Part shown: piece after piece, positions 1 through 6,595 of the stretch
Numbering within the stretch: the first letter of the stretch is position 1
Layout: every line of letters starts with the position of its first letter
Assembly: GCA_955651735.1 (NCBI GenBank)
Contig: CATPAM010000499.1
Location: 1 to 8,269, forward strand
DNA: 8,269 nt
Direction: 5' to 3'
From: Candidatus Acidiferrales bacterium
Lineage (GTDB): Bacteria; Acidobacteriota; Terriglobia; Acidiferrales; UBA7541
Notes under the pieces: model-generated
The model's input: only the letters and a program-made list of their open reading frames with translations
Told to the model about the DNA's origin: nothing
Databases searched by the model: none
Program-made: the position numbers and the translations under genes

Positions 1-1
1 A

Positions 2-376
2 ATCAATCTCGGCGGGCGGACGCTGGAAATCATCGCCACTCCTGGCCATACTCCCGATGCCATCTGTTTGCTGGATCGCGCGAATGGGCTGCTCTTCACC
101 GGAGACACTTACTATCCGGCGCCGATTTGGCTATTTCGGCCGGAGACTGATCTGGATGCTTACGTGGCGTCGGTGAAGCGCATGGCGGCGATTGCGCCAG
201 AACTGAAACTGGTGCTGGGCGCGCACAATATTCCGGTGGCTTCGCCGTCCGTGCTCTCGAGACTGGTGGCCGCGATCGAAGCAGTACGGGCGGGAAAGGG
301 CACGAGCAAACCCGAAGGCACGGGGCGGGAGATTCGCAGCATCGACGGATTTTCGTTTCTTATGCGGGCGCGGTAG
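2..376 (+). CDS. MBL-fold metallo-hydrolase, C-terminal part (5' truncated by window edge)
   Basis: The frame is open from the first bases of the window to a TAG stop and gives 124 residues, so the true start lies upstream. Visible landmarks are of the metallo-beta-lactamase fold: a TPGHTP motif with His16 (third metal-ligand histidine of the family), a FTGD motif with Asp35 (bridging metal ligand) and a late GAH motif with His75 (last metal-ligand histidine). The N-terminal HxHxDH motif would be upstream and cannot be checked. The family hydrolyses esters, thioesters, lactones or similar bonds using one or two zinc or iron ions; the substrate cannot be told from this part. The ending is arginine-rich. 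I am confident of the fold and not of the reaction. The next gene starts 52 nt downstream on the same strand, so they may be co-transcribed. Confidence 0.85.
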   Translation: MNLGGRTLEIIATPGHTPDAICLLDRANGLLFTGDTYYPAPIWLFRPETDLDAYVASVKRMAAIAPELKLVLGAHNIPVASPSVLSRLVAAIEAVRAGKGTSKPEGTGREIRSIDGFSFLMRAR

Positions 377-428
377 GCTTGGCATCGAGACTAAGATAAA
401 GATTCCGGCTGGTGGCTGGAAATTCCTG

Positions 429-1049
429 ATGCGCCTGCTGCTCCACGCGACTCGCTGCGCCGCCGCTCTCCTGATGGTCTGCAACGTGCCTGCGCTCGCG
501 CGCGACAAGACCGTCTGGAGCTATGAAGGCGGGCTGTTCGTGATCACTAACGGGGCGATTGCCAGCGGCCCTTGCTTTCGCCTGGCCGGGCGGGTGACGG
601 CTGGAGATTTTTTCGATCATCTGAAGCGCTTTGACAAAGAGAGCGGAACGATTTTTCGGAGGGGCACGGAGACGGTCGAGAATTTTCCGGACCGGCTCAC
701 GCTGACGTTTCTGGTGCACGATCACTACGACCTGACCTGCCCGCCGCGCGAGGAAAATCCGGACGCGCCCAAGTACCTGACACGCGCGATGATGAGCTCG
801 CTGCACCTTTATCTGTATTGGAAGCGCGGGGTGGAGCTGCGGCCGGTGGAAAACGTGGAGAGAACATTTTTCGCGGTGAGAGAGCTGATTCCGAAAGCGG
901 CCGCGCAAGCGCACGGTTTGCCGGAAAAGTTGGAATGGACTTACGAATACATTGTGCCGAGCGCGGGCGTTCCGCTGACGGATAGCCTGGTGCTCATTCT
1001 TCGCGACGAAGAGAATCGCATGGTCGCGCGCGTGGCTGCCCGCCTGTAG
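429..1049 (+). CDS. Exported protein of unknown function
   Basis: This is a 206-residue protein that I do not recognise. Residues 1-24 look like a Sec signal peptide: Arg2, a hydrophobic stretch around residues 11-18, and an ALA cleavage motif at 22-24. The mature part therefore probably acts in the periplasm or outside the cell. It contains only two cysteines, Cys49 (in GPCF) and Cys104 (in LTCPP), which could form a disulfide. The centre is rich in aromatic and charged residues (a VHDHYD stretch near 96-101, a YLYW stretch near 118-121). The end, roughly 164-206, alternates hydrophobic and polar residues as in beta-strands. The ATG is preceded by only a weak GGA eight bases upstream, so the start is moderately sure. 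No catalytic motif is visible. The upstream neighbour is an MBL-fold hydrolase and the downstream neighbour is a PadR gene with its own promoter, so neither tells its role. Confidence 0.75.
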   Translation: MRLLLHATRCAAALLMVCNVPALARDKTVWSYEGGLFVITNGAIASGPCFRLAGRVTAGDFFDHLKRFDKESGTIFRRGTETVENFPDRLTLTFLVHDHYDLTCPPREENPDAPKYLTRAMMSSLHLYLYWKRGVELRPVENVERTFFAVRELIPKAAAQAHGLPEKLEWTYEYIVPSAGVPLTDSLVLILRDEENRMVARVAARL

Positions 1050-1074
1050 CCTGCCAGCAGGTCCGGCTTTCTCC

Positions 1075-1103
1075 TTGACATTCTACCTATGCCGGCGTAC
1101 AGA
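1075..1103 (+). promoter_or_regulatory. Candidate sigma-70-type promoter for the padR-permease unit
   Basis: A perfect -35 hexamer TTGACA lies at 1075-1080. The best-placed -10 candidate, 17 bases downstream, is TACAGA at 1098-1103, which matches only three of six consensus positions. A start of transcription near 1110 would leave a short leader with the ribosome site at 1118-1126. CTAC at 1083-1086 and GTAG at 1107-1110 form a short inverted pair flanking the -10 region. This could be part of a PadR operator, since PadR proteins often repress their own genes, but the arms are only four bases. Confidence 0.45.
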
Positions 1104-1129
1104 CGTGTAGGGTCTCTAGGAGAAGGCGC

Positions 1130-1465
1130 GTGGCGGTCGACCGATCGGATTTGCTGCAGGGCACGCTGGACATGCTGATCCTGAAAATCGTGGCGCTGGG
1201 TCCGGTGCATGGGTACGGGATTTCGCAACGCATCCAGCAAGTTTCGCGCGAAGTCCTGCAGGTTCAGCAGGGCTCGCTTTATCCCGCGCTGCATCGGCTG
1301 GAGAAACGCGGCTGGCTGCAAGCGACCTGGGGCGAATCGGAGAGCGGCCGGCAAGCCAAGTTTTACCGCCTGTCCGCGAAGGGTCGAAAGCAGCTTCTGC
1401 TTGAGGAATCGCAGTGGAACCGGCTTGCGGAAGCGATCGCGCTCATCCTTCGTACTGCTTCCTAG
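1130..1465 (+). CDS. PadR-family transcriptional regulator
   Basis: This 111-residue protein has the full short form of the PadR family: an N-terminal winged helix-turn-helix and one C-terminal helix for dimer formation. Diagnostic motifs are LLQGTLDMLIL at about residues 8-18, HGYGI near 27-31, GSLYPALHRLEKRGW near 48-62, and an AKFYRLSAKGRK wing near 76-87. The start is a GTG, chosen because a strong AGGAGAAGG ribosome site lies at 1118-1126 with correct spacing and the family's usual N-terminus begins here. The permease gene starts 26 nt after the stop on the same strand. In Acidobacteriota, PadR genes of this type are repeatedly found in front of duplicated orphan permeases, so this protein probably represses the pair in response to an unknown ligand. 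The ligand and operator are inference. Confidence 0.95.
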   Translation: MAVDRSDLLQGTLDMLILKIVALGPVHGYGISQRIQQVSREVLQVQQGSLYPALHRLEKRGWLQATWGESESGRQAKFYRLSAKGRKQLLLEESQWNRLAEAIALILRTAS

Positions 1466-1491
1466 GGCGCACCGCTTCGTAGGAGTTCACG

Positions 1492-4152
1492 ATGACCTGG
1501 TGGTGGAAATCTCTGTTTCGCAAACGCGTCCTTGATGCGCAACTGACTTCGGAAGTTCGTTTTCATGTCGACGAGTTGACCGACGCCAACATTGCGGCGG
1601 GGATGTCCCCGGAGGAAGCGCGCCGGAGAGCGGTGCTGGAGTTCGGCGGCGGCGAACAGATCAAGGAAGAGCTGCGCGACGTACATCGCGTGCGAGTGAT
1701 TGAAGGCGCGATAGCAAACTTGAAATCGGCGTTCCGATTCATTCGCAAATCGCCGTCGTTCTCCGCCGTGATCATCGTGACTTTGGCGCTGGGCATCGGC
1801 GCAAACAGCGCGGTGTTCTCGGCGATTGATGCGATTCTCCTGCGCCCATTGCCATTCCCCGACGGCGACCAACTGATGGAAATTTCTCAGCTCCATCTCA
1901 GGCAAAGCAGTCCTCAGACTCGCACCGCGCCGATTCGTCTCGAAGAGTGGAACCGGATGAACTCCGCCTTCCAGATGATTAGCGGTTACTACACCGAGGA
2001 CGGGTCTGAAACTTCGGGCGTTCTTCCCGAAAAAGTAGCGCAAGCGTTTGTGGCGCCTAGATTCCTGCAAGTATTGGGGGTATCGCCAGCGCTGGGGCGC
2101 GATTTCAGTGCTGACGAAGAACGTTTTGGCGGGCCGAATGCTGTTTTGATCAGCGATGGCCTCTGGCGCCGCCGCTTCCACGGCGATCCAAGTGCTGTCG
2201 GAAAGAAGCTGCGGATCAATGGATTTTCTTTTCCCATCATTGGCATTATGCCCGCTTCCTTTTTATTCCCGAACCGTGATGCGGATCTTTGGGTGCCAGT
2301 TCCTCCGGACGCGCCTTATGCCCAAAGCAGGGAATACACTTGGTACTCTGTCATTGGACGCCTGAAACCACGCATGACCGTGGAGCAAGCCCGAGCCAAC
2401 CTGACGACGGTTCAAGCGCAACTTGGGAAGGCCTTTCCTAAACCGGATGCAGACCTGGCCGTCGCGATTCAGCCGCTAAAGGAAATACGGGTGGGAGGCG
2501 TGCGTAGATCGCTATGGATCCTGTTTGGCTCAGTATCGCTGCTTCTTCTGATCGCTTGCACTAATATCGTGGCCTTGCTTTTGGCGCGCGCAACGCAACG
2601 TCAACATGAAATTTCGGTGCGCTTTTCGCTAGGAGCTTCGCGAATGGCGCTGGTCAGTCAACTACTGACCGAGGCATTTGTGCTGGCATTCATCGGCGCT
2701 GCGCTCGGCTTAGGGGTTGCCGGGGGAGCGTCGAGTGTGTTTCGGTCGCTTGCAGGGAGCCTGCCGCGCGTGGAAGAGATTCGGCTGGATGGGCGCATCG
2801 TGATTTATTCGCTGGCGTGTTCAGTGGTCGCGACGATCTTGTGCGGCCTCCTACCTGCAATTCGAGGGACGCGGAGAAATATTTCAGGTTCGTTAGCCCA
2901 AGCCAACCGCACGCAGGTGTCGGGGCGCAATCCGCTGCAATGGACGCTTGTGGGCGTGCAAGTGGCGCTGGCCGTCACGTTGCTGGCGGGCGCGGGACTG
3001 CTGTTGCGCAGTTTTCAGGCGCTCGGTCGGGTATCGCCAGGTTTTGAGGCGAGCCATGTCCTCACCTTCCACATTAGCGGCTCATACGGAGAGACTGCTG
3101 ATTGGAAGGGCCTCACGCAACGAATCGACCGGACGATCGACGAGCTGCGCAACGTCCCAGGCGTAGAGGCGACAGGAGCTACCGCAACATTGCCAGGAGT
3201 GCCATCGGAGTATCAAACGGAGCTGCGGTTCACCGAGGGAGACCAAGACGCGGAACACAAGATCGTGGCGGAAAGCCGATTCATTACTCCCGGCTACTTC
3301 GCTACGATGAAGATTCCTCTCCTCTCCGGTGAACTCTGCCGCGAGCCCAAATTAACCAGCGCTCCCGCTGATCCCGCGGGCTTGCAACACATTGCGATCA
3401 GTTCCATACATGTGCTCGTGAATCGTAGCTTTGCAGATGCATATCCCGGCGGATCGACAATGATCGGCCGTCACGTCCAGCCGGTGAACAGTTCTTTCCT
3501 GCAACCGAATGACGTAGGCGAGGTGCGGGGGATTGTCGGCGACGCGCGTGAGGAAGGGATGAATCGGCCAGCGAGCCCCACCGTGTACTGGTGCTTCGGC
3601 GCACCCGGCGGCCCAGATCCCTTTTACCTCATTCGTACGCGTACCGAACCGATGACCATGGCTGAGACAATTCGCAAGAAAATTCGCGAAATCGAGCCTG
3701 CTCGTTCGGTTTTTGACATTAAACCGCTGCCGGAACATATTGACGATGCGTTTGCGGAAAATCGCCTACGCACCGTGTTATTGTCTCTTTTCGCCGCGAC
3801 AGCCGTTTCCCTCGCTTGCATCGGACTCTACGGAACGCTCAGCTATTCCGTGAATGTCCGTCAGCGCGAAGTGGGATTGCGCCTTGCGCTAGGAGCTTTG
3901 CGCGGACAAATCGTGAAGCAATTTCTCCTGCAAGGCTTGCGCGTCACTGTTGTCGGCTGCGTCGCGGGGTGGGCGCTGGCCTTGGCTTCCTCGCGCATGC
4001 TTTCCGGAATGCTCTACGGCGTTTCGCCTTCTGACCTGGTCACATTATCGAGCGTAGTTCTCGTGGTGCTCTTGGTTGCGGCGATCGCGTCTCTCGTACC
4101 GGCGATTCGCGCCGCCCGCCTCGATCCCATGCAAGTCCTTCGCGAGGAGTGA
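1492..4152 (+). CDS. ADOP-type duplicated MacB/FtsX-like permease (no ATPase domain)
   Basis: This is an 886-residue inner-membrane protein. Residues 1-80 form a cytoplasmic N-terminal region with an MSPEEARRRA motif, typical of acidobacterial duplicated orphan permeases. The first MacB-like unit follows: a membrane helix at about 90-112, a large periplasmic domain at about 115-335, and three FtsX helices near 340-366, 388-413 and 436-457. The second unit repeats this: a helix near 485-506, a periplasmic domain near 510-755, and helices near 760-785, 815-835 and 850-875. Both units carry the FtsX signature after the first helix of the triplet (HEISVRFSLGA at 372-382, REVGLRLALGA at 792-802), and the protein ends in the family's ARLDPMQVLREE. 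There is no Walker A or B motif here and no ATPase gene nearby. MacB relatives move macrolides, lipoproteins or peptides by mechanotransmission; the substrate and ATPase partner here are unknown. AGGAG at 1481-1485 supports the start. Confidence 0.95.
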   Translation: MTWWWKSLFRKRVLDAQLTSEVRFHVDELTDANIAAGMSPEEARRRAVLEFGGGEQIKEELRDVHRVRVIEGAIANLKSAFRFIRKSPSFSAVIIVTLALGIGANSAVFSAIDAILLRPLPFPDGDQLMEISQLHLRQSSPQTRTAPIRLEEWNRMNSAFQMISGYYTEDGSETSGVLPEKVAQAFVAPRFLQVLGVSPALGRDFSADEERFGGPNAVLISDGLWRRRFHGDPSAVGKKLRINGFSFPIIGIMPASFLFPNRDADLWVPVPPDAPYAQSREYTWYSVIGRLKPRMTVEQARANLTTVQAQLGKAFPKPDADLAVAIQPLKEIRVGGVRRSLWILFGSVSLLLLIACTNIVALLLARATQRQHEISVRFSLGASRMALVSQLLTEAFVLAFIGAALGLGVAGGASSVFRSLAGSLPRVEEIRLDGRIVIYSLACSVVATILCGLLPAIRGTRRNISGSLAQANRTQVSGRNPLQWTLVGVQVALAVTLLAGAGLLLRSFQALGRVSPGFEASHVLTFHISGSYGETADWKGLTQRIDRTIDELRNVPGVEATGATATLPGVPSEYQTELRFTEGDQDAEHKIVAESRFITPGYFATMKIPLLSGELCREPKLTSAPADPAGLQHIAISSIHVLVNRSFADAYPGGSTMIGRHVQPVNSSFLQPNDVGEVRGIVGDAREEGMNRPASPTVYWCFGAPGGPDPFYLIRTRTEPMTMAETIRKKIREIEPARSVFDIKPLPEHIDDAFAENRLRTVLLSLFAATAVSLACIGLYGTLSYSVNVRQREVGLRLALGALRGQIVKQFLLQGLRVTVVGCVAGWALALASSRMLSGMLYGVSPSDLVTLSSVVLVVLLVAAIASLVPAIRAARLDPMQVLREE

Positions 4153-4176
4153 CGTTGCGCATCCTAGACGGTCAAA

Positions 4177-4575
4177 TCATCCCATCGAGCTGAATTTCTG
4201 CGGCTCGATCTTGTACAGCACACGCGTCTCGCCAGGCTTTCGGCCGGGATAGACGTCCTTGCCCAGATATTTTTTGGCAAGACCGTTGATGTGCTCGTCG
4301 GCGCCCTTCTCCGTGATTTCGACGACCTTGCCGCGAATCTCCAGATAACGGTACGGATTCTCCGGGTCTTGGATGGACAGCGACACGCGCGGGTCACGGC
4401 GGATGTTCTTGTCCTTCACGCGGCCGCGCGCGGAATTAATACGTACGTACTTTCCGTCGTAGTCTACCCACACGGGCGTCACTTGCGGACTGCCATCGTG
4501 GTTCAGTGTACCCAGGTTGGCGAACGCTTTTTTCTGCAGCAGATCAACGTATTTGTCGGGTAGATGCTCGGCCAT
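4177..4575 (-). CDS. PPOX-class F420-dependent oxidoreductase family protein
   Basis: This is a 132-residue split-barrel protein of the pyridoxamine-5'-phosphate-oxidase-like superfamily, of the class annotated as F420-dependent (Rv1155-like). Family landmarks are LGTLNHDGSPQVTPVWV at about residues 21-37, NSARGRVKDKNIRRDPR near 47-63 (the phosphate-binding region for the flavin or deazaflavin), PYRYLEIRGKV near 74-84, and KKYLG near 101-105. An upstream in-frame ATG would add 15 residues. The ATG at 4575 is chosen because a perfect AGGAGG lies six bases before it and the family begins close to this point. It follows cofC on the same strand after 76 nt, which favours F420 rather than FMN as cofactor. 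The physiological substrate is unknown. It is probably a cytosolic reductase acting as a dimer. Confidence 0.9.
   Translation of the reverse strand: MAEHLPDKYVDLLQKKAFANLGTLNHDGSPQVTPVWVDYDGKYVRINSARGRVKDKNIRRDPRVSLSIQDPENPYRYLEIRGKVVEITEKGADEHINGLAKKYLGKDVYPGRKPGETRVLYKIEPQKFSSMG
4184..4209. repeat. Perfect 7-bp inverted repeat at the convergent gene junction
   Basis: ATCGAGC at 4184-4190 is matched exactly by its reverse complement GCTCGAT at 4203-4209, with a 12-base loop and a possible extra G-U pair. It lies in the last codons of the PPOX gene and 32 bases past the permease stop. It could fold as a hairpin in transcripts from either side, but neither strand has a T-run after the stem, so it is not a textbook intrinsic terminator. 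It may simply be chance. Confidence 0.4.
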
Positions 4576-4581
4576 TGCGAA

Positions 4582-4587
4582 CCTCCT
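4582..4587 (-). promoter_or_regulatory. Ribosome-binding site that fixes the PPOX gene start
   Basis: On the minus strand the bases read AGGAGG, a full match to the anti-Shine-Dalgarno sequence, with six bases before the ATG at 4575. The in-frame ATG at 4620 would place this site inside the coding region, so the shorter product is preferred. Confidence 0.85.
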
Positions 4588-4651
4588 GAGGATGTTGCTC
4601 CTCGACTTGTCTTTCTTCAAAATCTTGGCGCGGCCGCAAAAGCCGCAAGTG

Positions 4652-5338
4652 TCAAATATTTGCTGCCAGCTTCAATGTTGCTGGCGCCGTCAGGAGCGCC
4701 ATCAAGCCGCTGCGCTCGAGCCATGCACCGGTTTCCGTGCCGCGCAAATCCTGGCGGCCGAGCGCGCGCAGATCGGCTTCATCGTCAACGTCCATCTCCA
4801 GGCGCGCATTGCGGCGAACCACAGTCTGCGCGCCGGCGCGCTCGGCCTCGCCGCAATGTTTCGCAAAACTGCCGCTGCCGAAATGCGACGGAAACAGGGC
4901 AGGCGGCGTGCGCAGGATGGCGTTGGTGCCGGTGCCGTCGCGAGAGGGAACGATTACGAGCGCGGGCGCGGCGCATTCCACCGCGAGCAATTCGTCGATG
5001 TCGCTGGCTTGCACAAGCGGCACGTCCAGCGGCAGGCGCAGCAACGACGTGACTCCCAGTTCCGCGCAGTGCCGTGAAGCGGCGTCGACCGAGAAACTTT
5101 CTGAGATTTGCTGTTCCTCGCGCAGAAGCTCCCAGCCGTTGTCTTCTGCTGCCTGCATGGCCGGAATGTAATTCGTGACCACAAAGATCTTGTCGGCTTG
5201 CCGCACGCCGCGAACCGCGCGAATCGTATCCGCGAGCATGGCCTGGGCAAGCGCGAAGCGCTCTGCGGGATTCAGAAGCGGAGCGAGGCGTTGCTTCGCT
5301 TGGCGCAAGTCTTTTATGGGCAAGAGCAATGCGCGCAT
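4652..5338 (-). CDS. cofC: CofC-type guanylyltransferase of F420 biosynthesis
   Basis: This is a 228-residue nucleotidyltransferase of the CofC/FbiD family, close to the family's usual 200-230. It transfers GMP from GTP to a small phospho-acid (2-phospho-L-lactate in archaea, phosphoenolpyruvate in mycobacteria). The product is then joined to Fo by CofD. Motifs in order: LPIKDLRQAKQRL at 6-18 (nucleotide-binding start), LPLDVPL at 102-108 with Asp105 as the likely metal ligand, PSRDGTGTNAI at 131-141, FGSGSF at 153-158 and the acidic MDVDDEADL at 182-190. The region just before the LPLDVPL strand differs from the common GLNxAL loop and reads SESFSVDAAS. The start ATG is nine bases after the cofH stop, so cofH and cofC are co-transcribed and probably translationally coupled. 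It acts in the cytosol. Which phospho-acid is used cannot be read from the sequence. Confidence 0.93.
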   Translation of the reverse strand: MRALLLPIKDLRQAKQRLAPLLNPAERFALAQAMLADTIRAVRGVRQADKIFVVTNYIPAMQAAEDNGWELLREEQQISESFSVDAASRHCAELGVTSLLRLPLDVPLVQASDIDELLAVECAAPALVIVPSRDGTGTNAILRTPPALFPSHFGSGSFAKHCGEAERAGAQTVVRRNARLEMDVDDEADLRALGRQDLRGTETGAWLERSGLMALLTAPATLKLAANI

Positions 5339-5345
5339 GGGGTGG

Positions 5346-5349
5346 CCTC
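5346..5349 (-). promoter_or_regulatory. Ribosome site of cofC overlapping the cofH stop codon
   Basis: On the minus strand the junction reads TGAGG, followed by seven bases and then the cofC ATG. The GAGG core shares its first bases with the TGA stop of cofH. A ribosome ending cofH would be positioned over the cofC start, which fits coupled translation of the two F420 enzymes. Confidence 0.6.
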
Positions 5350-6595
5350 AGTACGCGCCTTCGGCGTAGGAAACGTGCGCTCCGCTTTGCACCAGATTCA
5401 ACTGTGGTTGTGCGGGAGCGGCGGGCCCCTCGTGGCTGTCGTATAGATGGCGAAGTTTGTAGGTGGTGGTGCGCTCCGCGGGAACGCGCGCGATGGAGCG
5501 AATCATGCGGCGGAAATCCTGCGGCGAAACGTACTCGCCGAAGGTCGCGCCTGCGGCTTTCGAAATGTTTTCTTCCATTAGTGTGCCGCTAAAATCGTTG
5601 GCGCCGGCCTTGAGGCACGCCAACGAAGTCTCGAAGCCGAGCTTCACCCAGGAAACCTGGATATTCTTGATCGCGCCGTGCAGCAAAACGCGCGCCAAGG
5701 CGTGCACGCGCAGATGCTCCTCGCGGCGAGCGCCGGGCCGTGCGCCGCCGTGTTTGAAGAGCCGCGTATTTTCGTGAATGAAACCGAGCGGCACAAATTC
5801 CGTGAACCCGCCGGTGCGCTTCTGAATGGAGCGCAGCAGCAGAATGTGTCGGACCCAATCCGCCGGCTCTTCCACGTGGCCATACATCATCGTGGAAGTC
5901 GAGGGAATGCCCAGCTCATGCGCGGCGGTGATGATCTCCACCCAGCGCGCGACGGGTAGTTTGTTGGGGCTCAGCTCGCGGCGTACCCGGTCGTCCAAAA
6001 TTTCCGCGGCGGTGCCGGGAATGCTGCCGAGCCCTTCGTCTTTCATCATCTGCAGATAATCGCGCAGCGGCGTGGCAGTCTTATCGACGCCGTAGGAAAT
6101 CTCCATGGGCGAAAACGCATGCACGTGCATGGCGGGAATCGCGCGCTTGATGGCGCGCAGAATGTCGCGGTAGAAGAAGCCGTCAAGATCGCGCGGCAGG
6201 CCGCCCTGGATGCAAACCTCGGTGGCGCCGGTGTCCCAGGCTTCGCGCGCTTTGCGGACGACCTCGTCCACGGAAAGGGAGTAAGCATCCAGCGCGCCCG
6301 AGCCCTTGCCAAATCCGCAAAAGCTGCAGCCCACGAAGCAGACATTGGTGAAATTAATGTTGCGGTTTACGACGTAGGTGATCGCGTCGCCGACGGCTTC
6401 GTGCCGCAGAGTGTCCGCGAAGGAAACGAGCGCCTCGAGATCAGCGTCGGCAGCGGTGGCAAGCAGCAGGCCTTGCTCAAAGGTAAGTTCGTGACCCGCT
6501 CGGGTGGCTTCCAAGCACTCGCGCAGTCCAACAGAACACGACGAGAGCGCGGCGCGCGATTTCGTTTCTTCGGGGTCGGCACTCATCGGCGGCAT
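5348..6595 (-). CDS. cofH: CofH radical-SAM enzyme: 5-amino-6-(D-ribitylamino)uracil--L-tyrosine 4-hydroxyphenyl transferase
   Basis: This 415-residue radical S-adenosylmethionine enzyme carries the CX3CX2C cluster motif at Cys86, Cys90 and Cys93, inside NINFTNVCFVGCSFCGF, which is characteristic of CofH. Further CofH landmarks are GATEVCIQGG at 123-132, HAFSPMEI at 159-166, PGTAAEILDD at 193-202, TMMYGHVE at 235-242 and TGGFTEFVPL at 261-270. It couples tyrosine to the flavin precursor 5-amino-6-ribitylaminouracil; CofG then closes the ring to give Fo. This is the split form, not the FbiC fusion of Actinobacteria, and no cofG is in the window. The relative MqnE/MqnC of menaquinone synthesis is less likely because of the CofH-specific motifs and the cofC neighbour. 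Residues from about 388 are an unconserved Pro/Ala-rich tail. The start is not certain: a second ATG three codons on is possible, and the ribosome site is weak. Confidence 0.95.
   Translation of the reverse strand: MPPMSADPEETKSRAALSSCSVGLRECLEATRAGHELTFEQGLLLATAADADLEALVSFADTLRHEAVGDAITYVVNRNINFTNVCFVGCSFCGFGKGSGALDAYSLSVDEVVRKAREAWDTGATEVCIQGGLPRDLDGFFYRDILRAIKRAIPAMHVHAFSPMEISYGVDKTATPLRDYLQMMKDEGLGSIPGTAAEILDDRVRRELSPNKLPVARWVEIITAAHELGIPSTSTMMYGHVEEPADWVRHILLLRSIQKRTGGFTEFVPLGFIHENTRLFKHGGARPGARREEHLRVHALARVLLHGAIKNIQVSWVKLGFETSLACLKAGANDFSGTLMEENISKAAGATFGEYVSPQDFRRMIRSIARVPAERTTTYKLRHLYDSHEGPAAPAQPQLNLVQSGAHVSYAEGAY

Noticed and set aside
360..914. Minus-strand frame of 184 residues opposite the exported protein
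   Set aside because: Low-complexity basic translation typical of GC-rich shadows. The plus-strand gene has a signal peptide and the better composition.
1462..2181. Long minus-strand frame (239 residues) opposite the permease
   Set aside because: It lies wholly antisense to a gene with clear family motifs, its translation is Arg/His-rich without domains, and no ribosome site supports it.
4620..4660. GC-rich repeat GCGGC-TTTT-GCGGC between cofC and the PPOX gene as a terminator
   Set aside because: The two GCGGC copies are direct, not inverted, so they do not form a stem; the palindrome GCGGCCGC alone has no loop or T-run.
4517..5077. Plus-strand frames of 186 and 162 residues across the cofC region
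   Set aside because: They are antisense to cofC, which has full family motifs, and their translations are Arg/Ala-rich without recognisable features.
5348..6595. Reading the radical-SAM protein as MqnE or MqnC of the futalosine menaquinone route
   Set aside because: The HAFSPMEI, TMMYGHVE and TGGFTEFVPL motifs and the adjoining cofC fit CofH; the Mqn relatives share only the general fold.
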